Below, in pieces: positions 9,957-17,621 of a stretch of DNA of 64,000 nucleotides; positions within the stretch are counted from its first letter, which is position 1, and each line of letters begins with the position of its first letter. Origin of the DNA: Scrofimicrobium canadense (GTDB lineage Bacteria; Actinomycetota; Actinomycetes; Actinomycetales; Actinomycetaceae); assembly GCF_009696615.1 (NCBI RefSeq), contig NZ_VULO01000012.1, positions 52,459-116,458 of the forward strand, given 5' to 3'. The translations under genes and the position numbers were made by a program. The notes beneath the pieces are model-generated. The model did no database searches and was not told the origin of the DNA. It saw only the letters and a program-made list of their open reading frames with translations.

Positions 9957-9970
9957 GGCGACCCTTTCGA

Positions 9971-11323
9971 TCAGCCTGGGAATGGTGCGTTAGGGCGGGC
10001 ATAGAAAATCCACGCCAGTACGGTACAGATAACGAAATAGATGGTGGCTCCGATGAAGAAGCTTTGGACTGAGGTCATTGTGAGGGCAACACCTACTACG
10101 AAAGGCCCGAATGAGGCAATCGCCGCGGTCCACCCAATTACTCCACCGGCCTGGCGAGGAGGCAAAATCATTGGCATTTGTTTGAAGGTTCCTGCGTTGC
10201 CTATCCCGGTGAAGAAGAAGAGAACCAGCATTGCGGCGAGGAAGTACCAGAACTGTGAGGGGCTAGTGGGGTTGAGGAAGAATGCTGCAACGGCACAGCT
10301 GAGAGTCATTCCTACTCCACCAACAAATGTCCACAGAGCACCGCCGTATTTGTCGCATAGTGGACCCCATAGGGCTCTGACCAGTGACCCGATGAGTGGT
10401 GCTAGGAAGGCGAATGACGCTCCCAGTGGGAGTTCTGACAGGGCGTATTCGCCTGATGTTGCAAAGACTGAATCTTTACCAAAAGTGTTATTGATAATGA
10501 GAGCTAACTGGGCAGCGAATCCTGCAAATGCACCGAAGGTCATGATGTAGATGAGGGTGAGTATCCACGTGTTCTTATTGCCAAAGATATCGATTTGCTG
10601 GCGAAAGTTAGCTTTGACGGGCACATTCTTCAAGACTGCGAAGGCAAGAATTGATGCCAGAATCGCCCATGGCACCAGAACAATTGCTGCGTTGTATACG
10701 TGTAGGGGTGTCCCATCGGCACCTTTTTGAGGCGCAAACATCCCCATTCCCAGCAATCCAAATCCCATAACCCAAGGCCCTAAGAACTGAATTAACGAGA
10801 CGCCGAAATTACCTAGCCCTGCCTGCAATCCCAGGGCGGTTCCCGCTAAGCGCTTGGGGAAGAAGTACCCGGTTGAGGGCATATAGCCAGAAAAGCATCC
10901 TCCCCCAATGCCTGTCATAGCGGCAAGAACCATTAGCCACCAATAGGGCGTTTGAGGGTTCTGGATGGCTTGAAACCAGCCAATCATGGGGACGATGAAG
11001 AGTAGGGAAGTGACACCTACTAATAAACGAGTTCCAACCAACGGTGGTAAAAACATGTAGATGAGTCGCAGTAGTCCGCCCGACAATCCAGGAATAGCGA
11101 CAAGCCAATAGAGCTGGCCGGTGGAGAGGTCGAAGCCAACTTCGTTGAGTTTAGGTGCAACCGCGCTGACTAGATACCAAACACAAAATCCGATGGTGAG
11201 AGAAAAAGTTGAGATCCACAGGGTTCTCCACGCGATTTTGGAGTCCCATGTTTCGGGGTTTTCAGGATTCCAGTTCTGTAGGGTTCGTGATCGACTAGAT
11301 GGCTGTGTATGTGACTCGCTCAA
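9971..11323 (-). CDS. narK: Nitrate/nitrite transporter, MFS family
   Basis: The 450-residue protein has about 12 hydrophobic helices. Its glycine-rich segments (IGGGCFSGYMPSTGYFFPKR and GIGNAGTFKQMPMILPP) are the nitrate signature regions of NarK/NrtP. It imports nitrate and/or exchanges it for nitrite. The start is TTG at 11323 with GGGAGT just upstream. It is the first gene of narKGHJI, and its promoter region (11324-11485) holds two palindromes listed separately. Confidence 0.93.
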   Translation of the reverse strand: MSESHTQPSSRSRTLQNWNPENPETWDSKIAWRTLWISTFSLTIGFCVWYLVSAVAPKLNEVGFDLSTGQLYWLVAIPGLSGGLLRLIYMFLPPLVGTRLLVGVTSLLFIVPMIGWFQAIQNPQTPYWWLMVLAAMTGIGGGCFSGYMPSTGYFFPKRLAGTALGLQAGLGNFGVSLIQFLGPWVMGFGLLGMGMFAPQKGADGTPLHVYNAAIVLVPWAILASILAFAVLKNVPVKANFRQQIDIFGNKNTWILTLIYIMTFGAFAGFAAQLALIINNTFGKDSVFATSGEYALSELPLGASFAFLAPLIGSLVRALWGPLCDKYGGALWTFVGGVGMTLSCAVAAFFLNPTSPSQFWYFLAAMLVLFFFTGIGNAGTFKQMPMILPPRQAGGVIGWTAAIASFGPFVVGVALTMTSVQSFFIGATIYFVICTVLAWIFYARPNAPFPG

Positions 11324-11345
11324 GATCTACTCCCACTGCTCAGTG

Positions 11346-11365
11346 ATGTATCAACGTCGATACAT
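11346..11365. promoter_or_regulatory. 20-bp palindrome in the narK promoter
   Basis: ATGTATC and GATACAT are perfect 7-bp arms around a 6-bp centre that is itself nearly symmetric. The site ends 23 bp upstream of the narK start codon, where a regulator would overlap the transcription start or -10 region. It matches neither the FNR (TTGAT-N4-ATCAA) nor the GlxR/CRP (TGTGA-N6-TCACA) consensus. Confidence 0.5.
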
Positions 11366-11391
11366 TAATTATCACGGAAGTTCCGTGGAAA
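11366..11391. promoter_or_regulatory. narK copy of a motif shared with the mod operon
   Basis: CACGGAA-g-TTCCGTG at 11373-11387 is a perfect palindrome preceded by TAATTA and followed by GAAA. Almost the same block occurs at 14634-14659 (CACAGAAGTACCGTG, again preceded by TAATTA and followed by AAAA), in the same orientation relative to the minus-strand genes it would serve. Two copies at the two operons needed for nitrate respiration suggest a common operator. Confidence 0.6.
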
Positions 11392-11485
11392 TATAGTCTA
11401 GCGGTAACCATGCAGTTCAGAGGAGTTGGCTTTGAGCGCAGCGTCCGTCAATGCGGCATAAAGTTATTGCGAAAATACGCAATGG

Positions 11486-12553
11486 CTATCGTGGATAAAT
11501 GCGCACGACCTTCGGGTCGACGCTGAGAGATACTGAGTCTCCGACGGCGAACCCGTACTGGTGAAAGTAGGGCAAGTCAACATATGCGTAGAGGCCTCGA
11601 GGCTGTTCAACCTCGATGGCAAAGCCAAAGAGGCGGGCGTCGATGCTGACAATGCGGCTAGTCCACTGCGATGGAGATATGTAATCAGTGGAGGGCAATA
11701 GGGTGACTGCTGTGGGAGGAAACGCGGTCAAGGCATCTCCGTAGGCGGTCGAAGTGGAACTATGCAGGGCAATGCCATCGACATTGATGGAGTCGTCTGA
11801 GGCGGTCCCGTGGAGATAGTTAACTCCCGCAAAATCTGCGACGAAGGTACTGCGGGGTTCTTCCAAGACCTGAGCTGTTCGACCACAGTGAGCCACTTTG
11901 CCGTGGTCAACGACCAGCACATGATCTGCTAGACCGATGACATCTTCCACTGTATGCGTTACCAAGATAGTTGTCACGAGAACGTCTATGATCTGCTCTT
12001 TTACGATGCGGCGAAACAAGGTGGCGGCATTGACATCCAGTGCGGTCGTCGGCTCGTCAAGTAAAAGAGTTTCGGGTCGAGAAGCCAGTGCTCTCGCCAG
12101 TGAGGCACGTTGCTGTTGGCCGCCAGAGAGCTGCGAGGGGTACCGTGTTAGGAAGTCTGTGAGGTCTAGTCTTTCAGCCCAATGCTGGACGATCTTCGTT
12201 ACAGTGTTCTTGTCGCATCCTTGGGATTCGGGACCAAAAGCAATGTTGCTTCCGATCGTCATATGGGGAAATAGTTGAGGTTTTTGACGAAGAAGGGCGG
12301 TCCTGCGCACATGAGGTGGGACAAAAACACGTCTTTTTGACGAGGTGTTGAGCAACTCGGTGTCTCCGCGCGCAATGACTCCTCTGGCAGTTGGTAATAA
12401 TCCAGCAACAGATTCTAAGAGAGTTGTCTTGCCTGCTCCGTTAGGTCCGATAACTGCTGTCACTGATTGGCTGGGAAATGTGTGGTCAATATCGAGGGAG
12501 AAATTTCCGCGTTGCGCTGTGATGGATACCCGCAGTTCGTTACTGTTCGTCAC
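11486..12553 (-). CDS. modC: Molybdate ABC transporter ATP-binding protein
   Basis: The 355-residue ABC ATPase has Walker A GPNGAGKTT near residue 37, the signature LSGGQQQR near 143 and Walker B LLLDEPTTALD near 163. A C-terminal TOBE region from about residue 285 is typical of ModC. It powers molybdate uptake through ModB. The ATG at 12553 overlaps the modB stop by 4 bp (ATGA). The next gene downstream is narK, 162 bp away, so uptake of the metal and the enzyme that uses it are adjacent. Confidence 0.92.
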   Translation of the reverse strand: MTNSNELRVSITAQRGNFSLDIDHTFPSQSVTAVIGPNGAGKTTLLESVAGLLPTARGVIARGDTELLNTSSKRRVFVPPHVRRTALLRQKPQLFPHMTIGSNIAFGPESQGCDKNTVTKIVQHWAERLDLTDFLTRYPSQLSGGQQQRASLARALASRPETLLLDEPTTALDVNAATLFRRIVKEQIIDVLVTTILVTHTVEDVIGLADHVLVVDHGKVAHCGRTAQVLEEPRSTFVADFAGVNYLHGTASDDSINVDGIALHSSTSTAYGDALTAFPPTAVTLLPSTDYISPSQWTSRIVSIDARLFGFAIEVEQPRGLYAYVDLPYFHQYGFAVGDSVSLSVDPKVVRIYPR

Positions 12554-13359
12554 TGTACTGATCCTTTTGGATACCAGCTGCGTGTCAGCATCATGATGAT
12601 AAAAGCGGTTGCCATGAGAAGAAGTGCCAATGCAATCGCCGCAGAGGTGCTTACGCCTCCTCCATTGAAAGCTGTGTAGATGGCTAGTGGCATCGTTTGT
12701 GTGACACCTTCGCGGTTACCGGCAAAGAGTGCTGTTGCCCCGAACTCCCCTAAAGCTCGCGCAAAAGTGAGGACAGTTCCCGCGGCGAGTCCAGACTTGA
12801 TGAGTGGAAGTGTGACCCGTCGTAGAACTGTCCAAGGGCCTGCGCCTAGTGAGGCTGCGGTCAGCGCGAAACCGGGGTCTTGTGCGCGCAGCACGCCTTC
12901 CACTGAGATCACCATGAATGGCATTGATACGAAAACTTGAGCTATCACTACTGCTGGTGTCGAAAATGGAAGTGAAATGCCGGTGAGTTCGTAGAGGGGA
13001 GCGCCGATGAGGCCGCGTTTGCCTAGCAGCATGAGTAATGCTAAACCTCCGACCAGTGGGGGCATGACCAGCGGAAGGTTGACTACGACTCGTAGAATCG
13101 CTGACACCCACGAGCTGGAGCGGGCTAGATAAAATGCTAGAGGAGTCCCCAAGAGGAGACAGAGCGCGGTAGTGATCAATCCGGTAGCAAATGAGAGTTT
13201 TAAAGCGTTCAGCGCGGCAGGCGTGGTGATGTCCGAAAATAATGAAGTCCAGTCGGCACGGCCCACCATTGCGACGATAGGTAGAAGGATGCTCAAAGCT
13301 GCCACCATTGCTAAAAGACTGAGCAATGGTGGCAGCTTCGATGTATCACGGTTGGCCAA
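12550..13359 (-). CDS. modB: Molybdate ABC transporter permease
   Basis: This membrane protein has six hydrophobic segments and the inner-loop EAA-type motif (ALTAASLGAGPWTVLRRVTL) that contacts the ATPase. The start was set at TTG 13359, with AAGGAA 7 nt upstream and a 14-bp overlap with modA, giving 269 residues. The same frame opens further upstream to an ATG at 13392, but no ribosome site precedes that codon. It forms the membrane channel for molybdate (possibly tungstate) with ModA and ModC. Confidence 0.9.
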   Translation of the reverse strand: MANRDTSKLPPLLSLLAMVAALSILLPIVAMVGRADWTSLFSDITTPAALNALKLSFATGLITTALCLLLGTPLAFYLARSSSWVSAILRVVVNLPLVMPPLVGGLALLMLLGKRGLIGAPLYELTGISLPFSTPAVVIAQVFVSMPFMVISVEGVLRAQDPGFALTAASLGAGPWTVLRRVTLPLIKSGLAAGTVLTFARALGEFGATALFAGNREGVTQTMPLAIYTAFNGGGVSTSAAIALALLLMATAFIIMMLTRSWYPKGSVQ

Positions 13360-14155
13360 AGCCGTATTCCTTGAGAATAGACTGAGCGGCATCTGAAAGG
13401 ATGAAGTTGTTGAAGGCTGTTGCGGCTTCAGAGTTAGGGGCGTCTTTAAGTGTTGCTATGGGGTAGAAGTTGGTGAGTTCTGCACTGGTGGGAGTCTCAG
13501 TCGCTTCGAGTGCCCCGTCGCTGGCCTGTACATCCGTGAGGTAGATCAATCCTGCGTCAGCCTCTCCAGAAGCTACTTTGGTTGCGACTGCCGTGACATT
13601 TTGTTCTTCTGAGACGGGTGTGAGTGAGATGTTTTCAGCTTCGAATAGCCGTGTGGTAGCTGCGCCACAAGGCACTTCAGGGGCACATATGACCACTGAG
13701 ATATCTGGATTCATCAGGTCAGTCAAAGAGGTGATTTTAAGTGGGTTACCGGCCTCTACAGCAACGGTTATGTCATTTGTTGCAAATATTGTTGGTGGCG
13801 TGGCCGTGAGGTCTTCGGCAAGGACCTTTTCCATATTCTTTTCGTCTGCCGACGCGAATACGTCTACGGGGGCGCCCTCAATGATTTGTGTCGCTAGGGT
13901 AGAGGACCCGTCGTAGACCGGGGGGAGGACATTCACTCCAGGATTCTCGACCGTGAAAGCGGCGATGATTTCAGTGAATGCTCCTTTGAGGGAAGCGGCG
14001 GCGTATATCTGCAAGTCGCCGGATATAGCGCTGGCTTCAACTGCTGCTGACTGAGCGCTGGATTGCTCGGAACTTGTGGCTGTCTCTGCCGTGGAGCTGC
14101 ATCCCGCAAGTATCAGTGCGGCGAGGGTTGCGGTTGCTGTCTTTTTTACGATGAT
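13346..14155 (-). CDS. modA: Molybdate-binding lipoprotein (non-standard start codon)
   Basis: The mature part (QIYAAASLKGAFTEI onward) is a typical ModA periplasmic-type binding protein that captures molybdate for ModBC. The upstream frame encodes a complete lipoprotein signal, VKKTATATLAALILAGC. Between the in-frame TAA four codons 5' of the expected start and the lipobox there is no ATG, GTG or TTG. AAGGAG stands 8-11 nt before two ATC codons (14155-14150), so initiation at ATC is the best reading. A TTG at 14014 would remove the whole signal peptide. The gene starts inside the stop region of the preceding HTH-TOBE gene. Confidence 0.85.
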   Translation of the reverse strand: MIVKKTATATLAALILAGCSSTAETATSSEQSSAQSAAVEASAISGDLQIYAAASLKGAFTEIIAAFTVENPGVNVLPPVYDGSSTLATQIIEGAPVDVFASADEKNMEKVLAEDLTATPPTIFATNDITVAVEAGNPLKITSLTDLMNPDISVVICAPEVPCGAATTRLFEAENISLTPVSEEQNVTAVATKVASGEADAGLIYLTDVQASDGALEATETPTSAELTNFYPIATLKDAPNSEAATAFNNFILSDAAQSILKEYGFGQP

Positions 14156-14571
14156 ATGCGCTCCTTGGGATTAGTGTTTTTCTCGACGATGACGTTAGTT
14201 GCCTTTACAACCATTGTGGCTGTGTCGCCGACATCGAGTTGGAGTTCGTCGACTGCCTCTCGTGACATGAGAGACACGAAGCGATACGGCCCGCATTGAA
14301 GGTTTACTTGAGCCATGACTGTATCTTTGATGATGCTGGTCACCAGTCCCGTAGCGCGGTTCCGCGCTGAAGAGGCTACGGTGCTATCTGCAGTAGCTGC
14401 AGTAGCCAGATCTTGAGCAAGCTGGGCTAACTCTTGTCCTGAGACCGTCTGTCTTCCGGCGTTGTCATGCATGGCTGCAAGGCGGCCGGTTTGTATCCAA
14501 CGTCGGACGGTATCGCTACTTACCCCTAAAAGGTTGGCAGCGCGCGAGATTCTGTAATTCGTCACAGACAT
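14146..14571 (-). CDS. HTH-TOBE (Mop) molybdate-responsive regulator
   Basis: The 141-residue protein has an N-terminal MerR/excisionase-like helix-turn-helix (ISRAANLLGVSSDTVRRWI, about residues 7-25). A C-terminal Mop/TOBE domain follows (about 70-135; VMAQVNLQCGPYRFVSLMS), a fold that binds molybdate or tungstate. This combination is common next to actinobacterial mod genes and is thought to act as a molybdate sensor or store. The start at ATG 14571 gives the usual length; the frame opens up to 14643 without support. It is first in the mod operon and could recognise the palindrome at 14641-14655, but that is inference. Confidence 0.8.
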   Translation of the reverse strand: MSVTNYRISRAANLLGVSSDTVRRWIQTGRLAAMHDNAGRQTVSGQELAQLAQDLATAATADSTVASSARNRATGLVTSIIKDTVMAQVNLQCGPYRFVSLMSREAVDELQLDVGDTATMVVKATNVIVEKNTNPKERISS

Positions 14572-14633
14572 GACAATAACACGGAGTATGCGTGAAAAAG
14601 ATCGAATAGATGTCGAATTCGCGCTTGTTGCAC

Positions 14634-14659
14634 TAATTAGCACAGAAGTACCGTGAAAA
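14634..14659. promoter_or_regulatory. mod/mobA copy of the shared nar-mod motif
   Basis: CACAGAAGTACCGTG at 14641-14655 differs from the narK copy (CACGGAAGTTCCGTG) at two positions. It keeps the TAATTA flank at 14634-14639 and the A-rich 3' flank. It lies between the divergent HTH-TOBE/mod operon (start 14571) and mobA (start 14749), so one site could serve both promoters. Confidence 0.6.
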
Positions 14660-14748
14660 AGTTGAAGAATCGAGTTTCATGTTCGTGTGGGGTGTTGATC
14701 GGTGGGTATGATGCGAGAGAAACTAAGACTAGTGAATGTAGGATTTTC

Positions 14749-15396
14749 ATGGCTACGCGAGCCAAGGAACACATTGCTGCAGTCGTCCTTGCGGGAGGCG
14801 CTTCCCGCCGTCTTGGGATGAACAAAGCGACAGCACCCGTTGGTGGGACGTCTCTACTGAGCCTTGCAGTTGCTGCCGTCGAGTGGGCTTCCCTCATCGT
14901 TGTCGTTGCTCCCCATCAGACTCTTTGTGACGCATTTCCTGATGGTATTCCTCCCTATGTTGTTCAGACTCTGGAGGATCCGCCTTTCGGGGGCCCGGTG
15001 GCGGGAATTGTAGCGGGTGTGAAGAAGGTGGATGAGATAGATAGGGAGAAGACGATTGAACGCGTTGTGCTTGCGTCATGTGATGTGCCTGGTGCGAGTT
15101 CGGCCGTTAGTCGCCTCTTAGCTGAGCAGGATCATGCCGAGGGAGTCTGTGCCAATAATGATGAAGGGATACCGCAACTCCTTTTAGGAATCTACAGTGC
15201 CAGTTTTCTTCGCATGCGTGTGGCAGCAGTGGGATCGGGGCGGGGGATGTCTGTGCGGAGTTTTATCGGACAGGCGTCGTTGCAAGGCGTGAGTGTTGAG
15301 CAAGGGGCAGCTCGGGATGTGGATACGCCCGGAGATCTCCGATGGGCGCGGCGTTGGGCAGCGACCAAGTGTTCGCAATCGTCTATCGATAATTGA
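14749..15396 (+). CDS. mobA: Molybdenum cofactor guanylyltransferase
   Basis: The 215-residue nucleotidyltransferase has the diagnostic N-terminal LAGGASRRLGMNKA, where nucleotide phosphates bind, and a DVPG motif near residue 110 at the metal site. MobA links GMP to Mo-molybdopterin to make the bis-MGD form used by NarG. The start is ATG 14749, placing LAGG at the usual distance from the N-terminus. The frame continues upstream to a GTG at 14653, but that stretch covers the regulatory motif and lacks a ribosome site. The gene is convergent with moaA, with only 17 bp between the stops and no visible terminator. Confidence 0.9.
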   Translation: MATRAKEHIAAVVLAGGASRRLGMNKATAPVGGTSLLSLAVAAVEWASLIVVVAPHQTLCDAFPDGIPPYVVQTLEDPPFGGPVAGIVAGVKKVDEIDREKTIERVVLASCDVPGASSAVSRLLAEQDHAEGVCANNDEGIPQLLLGIYSASFLRMRVAAVGSGRGMSVRSFIGQASLQGVSVEQGAARDVDTPGDLRWARRWAATKCSQSSIDN

Positions 15397-15413
15397 AGCT
15401 CACTGATCGCGAT

Positions 15414-16430
15414 TTATCCGCCGATCTGACTCATACCTTTCTTGGGGCGAACATAGTCTGCCTGCCCAACTGAGTGGCCCGGGCCTTTACCCAAGGTTGC
15501 CAGGGCCATAATCCTGAGTATTGCTTGGGTATCTGCCCCGTTTCGCAAGCTTTCTCGAAGGTCAGTTTCGTCATCGCTGAAAAGACAGGTCCGCATTTTT
15601 CCGTCCGCCGACAATCGAAGGCGGTCACAATCCCCGCAGAAAGGATTCGTTACCGAAGCGATAATGCCCACTGTTCCACCGTCATCAATTCGCCACCGTG
15701 CGGCTGGGGCGCTTTTCCGATTTGGCATCTCGGTCAGGGTATATCGCTGCGACAATTCTCTAAGAATGTCAGCCTGCGTAACAATAGTGTCCGCATCCCA
15801 CGCTGAAATCCCCAGCGGCATGTGCTCGATAAACCGCAACTCATACCCGTTTTTCAGGGAGAAATCAGTAAGGTCCAGGATCTCGTCATCGTTCACCCCC
15901 GGCATGATCAGGGTGTTGATTTTGATAGGGGTGAAACCGGCATCTTTAGCAGCATGTAACCCATCAAGTACCTGTTCGAGGCTATTTCGCAGGGTTAACT
16001 TAGCGAATCTTTCGGGACGGAGGGTGTCGAGAGAAACATTGAGTCGATTGAGGCCGGCTTCCTTGAGGCGTACAGCAAAGCGCGGGAGAAGTACCGCATT
16101 GGTAGTCATAGATAGGTCAACGGGGTCCTCGGCCGTTGAAAGGGTCGCCAACCGTGCGACAATATCGACCACTTCGGGACGTATCAGTGGCTCACCACCC
16201 GTTAGTCGAAACTCTCGAATACCTGCACTGTACGCAGCTTTAGCCAGGAAATAGATTTCTTCGGGGGATAGCAGGTCATCCTTTGCTATCCAGGGAAGCC
16301 CCTCCGCTGGCATGCAGTACGTACAGCGTAACTGGCATTTATCTGTGATTGAGATACGCATACTGCGATGGACTCGGCCGTAGGAGTCCACTAACTCGGT
16401 CACCGTGCCTTGTGGCAATGTGGGATGCAT
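15414..16430 (-). CDS. moaA: GTP 3',8-cyclase (molybdenum cofactor step 1)
   Basis: The 338-residue radical-SAM enzyme has the CQLRCTYC cluster motif (C32, C36, C39) and GGEP near residue 80. A second cluster region (NPFCGDCDRLRL ... CLF) and a C-terminal GG doublet complete the family pattern. It converts GTP to 3',8-cyclo-GTP, the first step of molybdopterin synthesis. The start shares a base with the stop of mog (16430), so the two are an operon. The partner moaC is not in the window and must lie elsewhere. Confidence 0.95.
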   Translation of the reverse strand: MHPTLPQGTVTELVDSYGRVHRSMRISITDKCQLRCTYCMPAEGLPWIAKDDLLSPEEIYFLAKAAYSAGIREFRLTGGEPLIRPEVVDIVARLATLSTAEDPVDLSMTTNAVLLPRFAVRLKEAGLNRLNVSLDTLRPERFAKLTLRNSLEQVLDGLHAAKDAGFTPIKINTLIMPGVNDDEILDLTDFSLKNGYELRFIEHMPLGISAWDADTIVTQADILRELSQRYTLTEMPNRKSAPAARWRIDDGGTVGIIASVTNPFCGDCDRLRLSADGKMRTCLFSDDETDLRESLRNGADTQAILRIMALATLGKGPGHSVGQADYVRPKKGMSQIGG

Positions 16431-16966
16431 CAGTCTAGTACCTCGGTGACAGCCATTTCGTGAGGGCGGTATCCTCCTGCAGAATCGTCAGTTCCATCAA
16501 GTTGAGAAAAGAGATGAGGGAGAAGTGGGGCAACCGTGGTCATAACACACTCGACCGCGCGAAGGCTGCCGGGAGCGTTGATGATAAGCGTCTTGGGAGA
16601 ATCCTTGGTAAGGCCCACGAGGCCTCGGCTGAGGGCAGCCAGAGGTGTTTGCTCAAGTGAGGCAGCTGTGATGAGCTGAGCCAAAGCTGGAAGTGGTCGG
16701 TGAATAAATGGTGCAGTAGCCTCAGGTGTGATGTCTCGTGGCCCTATTCCGGTGCCTCCCGACGTGACTATGAGCCTTGCGCCTTGGTCGAGGGCTTCTG
16801 CTAATGCGGCACGTATCTTCGACTCGTCATCGTCAATAATGGTTGCCGATGCACAGCTGAACCCGCAGTCACGCAGTGATCGGACGAGGAACTCTCCTGA
16901 TGTATCGGTCTCTATGCCGTCCGCGCACCGGTCAGAAGCAACAATGACTGCGGCAACTGGCCGCAT
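16430..16966 (-). CDS. mog: MogA/MoaB-type molybdopterin adenylyltransferase
   Basis: The 178-residue protein has the conserved TSGGTGIGPRDITPEA loop of the MogA/MoaB family around residues 68-83. It adenylylates molybdopterin before molybdate insertion by MoeA; a moeA is present at 59.5 kb. A ribosome site (GAGGTG) precedes the ATG at 16966. It heads the mog-moaA operon. MoaB and MogA cannot be told apart reliably by eye. Confidence 0.88.
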   Translation of the reverse strand: MRPVAAVIVASDRCADGIETDTSGEFLVRSLRDCGFSCASATIIDDDESKIRAALAEALDQGARLIVTSGGTGIGPRDITPEATAPFIHRPLPALAQLITAASLEQTPLAALSRGLVGLTKDSPKTLIINAPGSLRAVECVMTTVAPLLPHLFSQLDGTDDSAGGYRPHEMAVTEVLD

Positions 16967-17077
16967 ACAACCACCTCATGACTTTTGTTTATCACGCTCT
17001 TATCGGGTTAATAGACTACGTTAGATTCCTTTGTGATGGGCTACTTGTGGGATAGGTGCGGTTGCCGTTTGTTTCGC

Positions 17078-17362
17078 CTATTGACGAGTGATCAAGAGTT
17101 TCCACTCAGTTGGACCTTCTTCCACATACTCAACGGTAATGGGGAACCGCGACTCAAGTTCGGCCAATAGTGGGAGAGGCTTATGTGGAGCGACGAGTAT
17201 GAGTGAGCCGCCTGGGGCAACCGCGTCGAATGCGCCGTGAATCGTTGCATGGCGGATTTGATGAGGAATAGTGCGGACGTCCAAAACGGGAATATCGGTT
17301 GCGGTTTCATGGCACCCGCATGACTTTGGCTTATTACTTTGAATCTCTACGAATTCGCTCAC
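17078..17362 (-). CDS. DUF2249-domain protein
   Basis: The 94-residue cytosolic protein matches the DUF2249 pattern. LDVRTIPHQIRHATI precedes a GGSLILVAPHKPLPLL core and a YVEEGPTEWKLLITR end. Such proteins often occur beside nitrate or nitric-oxide metabolism and di-iron repair genes, fused to or near hemerythrin-like domains, but no biochemical role is firmly known. A SCGCH motif before the domain could bind a metal. It is on the same strand as the nar/mod/moa genes and has its own promoter region with an AT-rich dyad. Confidence 0.75.
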   Translation of the reverse strand: MSEFVEIQSNKPKSCGCHETATDIPVLDVRTIPHQIRHATIHGAFDAVAPGGSLILVAPHKPLPLLAELESRFPITVEYVEEGPTEWKLLITRQ

Positions 17363-17431
17363 GGCATCTACTTTCTTATGAGTATTGCGCAGGATGCCCC
17401 TGTCAGGACCCGGCTTGATTAAATACTATCA

Positions 17432-17453
17432 TTTTAGTTTAAAAAATCTAAAA
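17432..17453. promoter_or_regulatory. AT-rich dyad upstream of the DUF2249 gene
   Basis: TTTTAG (17432-17437) and CTAAAA (17448-17453) are inverted around an A/T-only centre, about 70 bp upstream of the DUF2249 start. The position and AT-richness suit a redox or nitrosative-stress repressor site (Rrf2/NsrR-like), but no known consensus was matched. Confidence 0.4.
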
Positions 17454-17508
17454 CTCTCTGAGAGCCGCAATAGTCGTGGATATTGAGACGGTGCGATGAT
17501 CTGCATCT

Positions 17509-17522
17509 ATGACAAATGTCAT
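17509..17522. promoter_or_regulatory. ATGACA-AA-TGTCAT palindrome upstream of the ABC pseudogene
   Basis: This perfect 6+2+6 palindrome equals the core of the 38-bp palindrome at 34838-34875 that precedes the intact gene copy. The longer arms are not kept here. It is probably the remains of the operator used by the NarL-type regulator encoded at 38 kb, or a second site for it. Confidence 0.6.
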
Positions 17523-17621
17523 CGCTCATCTGTGAGGTCATCACAGAAAGCAATGACGCTGATCAGGGCTTTCTCGTAGTGGAGTGCCCTAGTGTCAAAG
17601 TAGGCGAGCGAAAGGCCACAC

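Noticed and set aside
10041..10550. 169-codon plus-strand frame
   Set aside because: It is antisense to narK and has no protein-like motif pattern.
11346..11365. FNR- or GlxR-type site for the narK palindrome
   Set aside because: Half-sites do not match TTGAT/ATCAA or TGTGA/TCACA at the required spacing, so no regulator is named.
14572..14748. Molybdenum cofactor riboswitch before mod/mobA
   Set aside because: No Moco-RNA conserved blocks were seen; only the 15-bp palindrome stands out.
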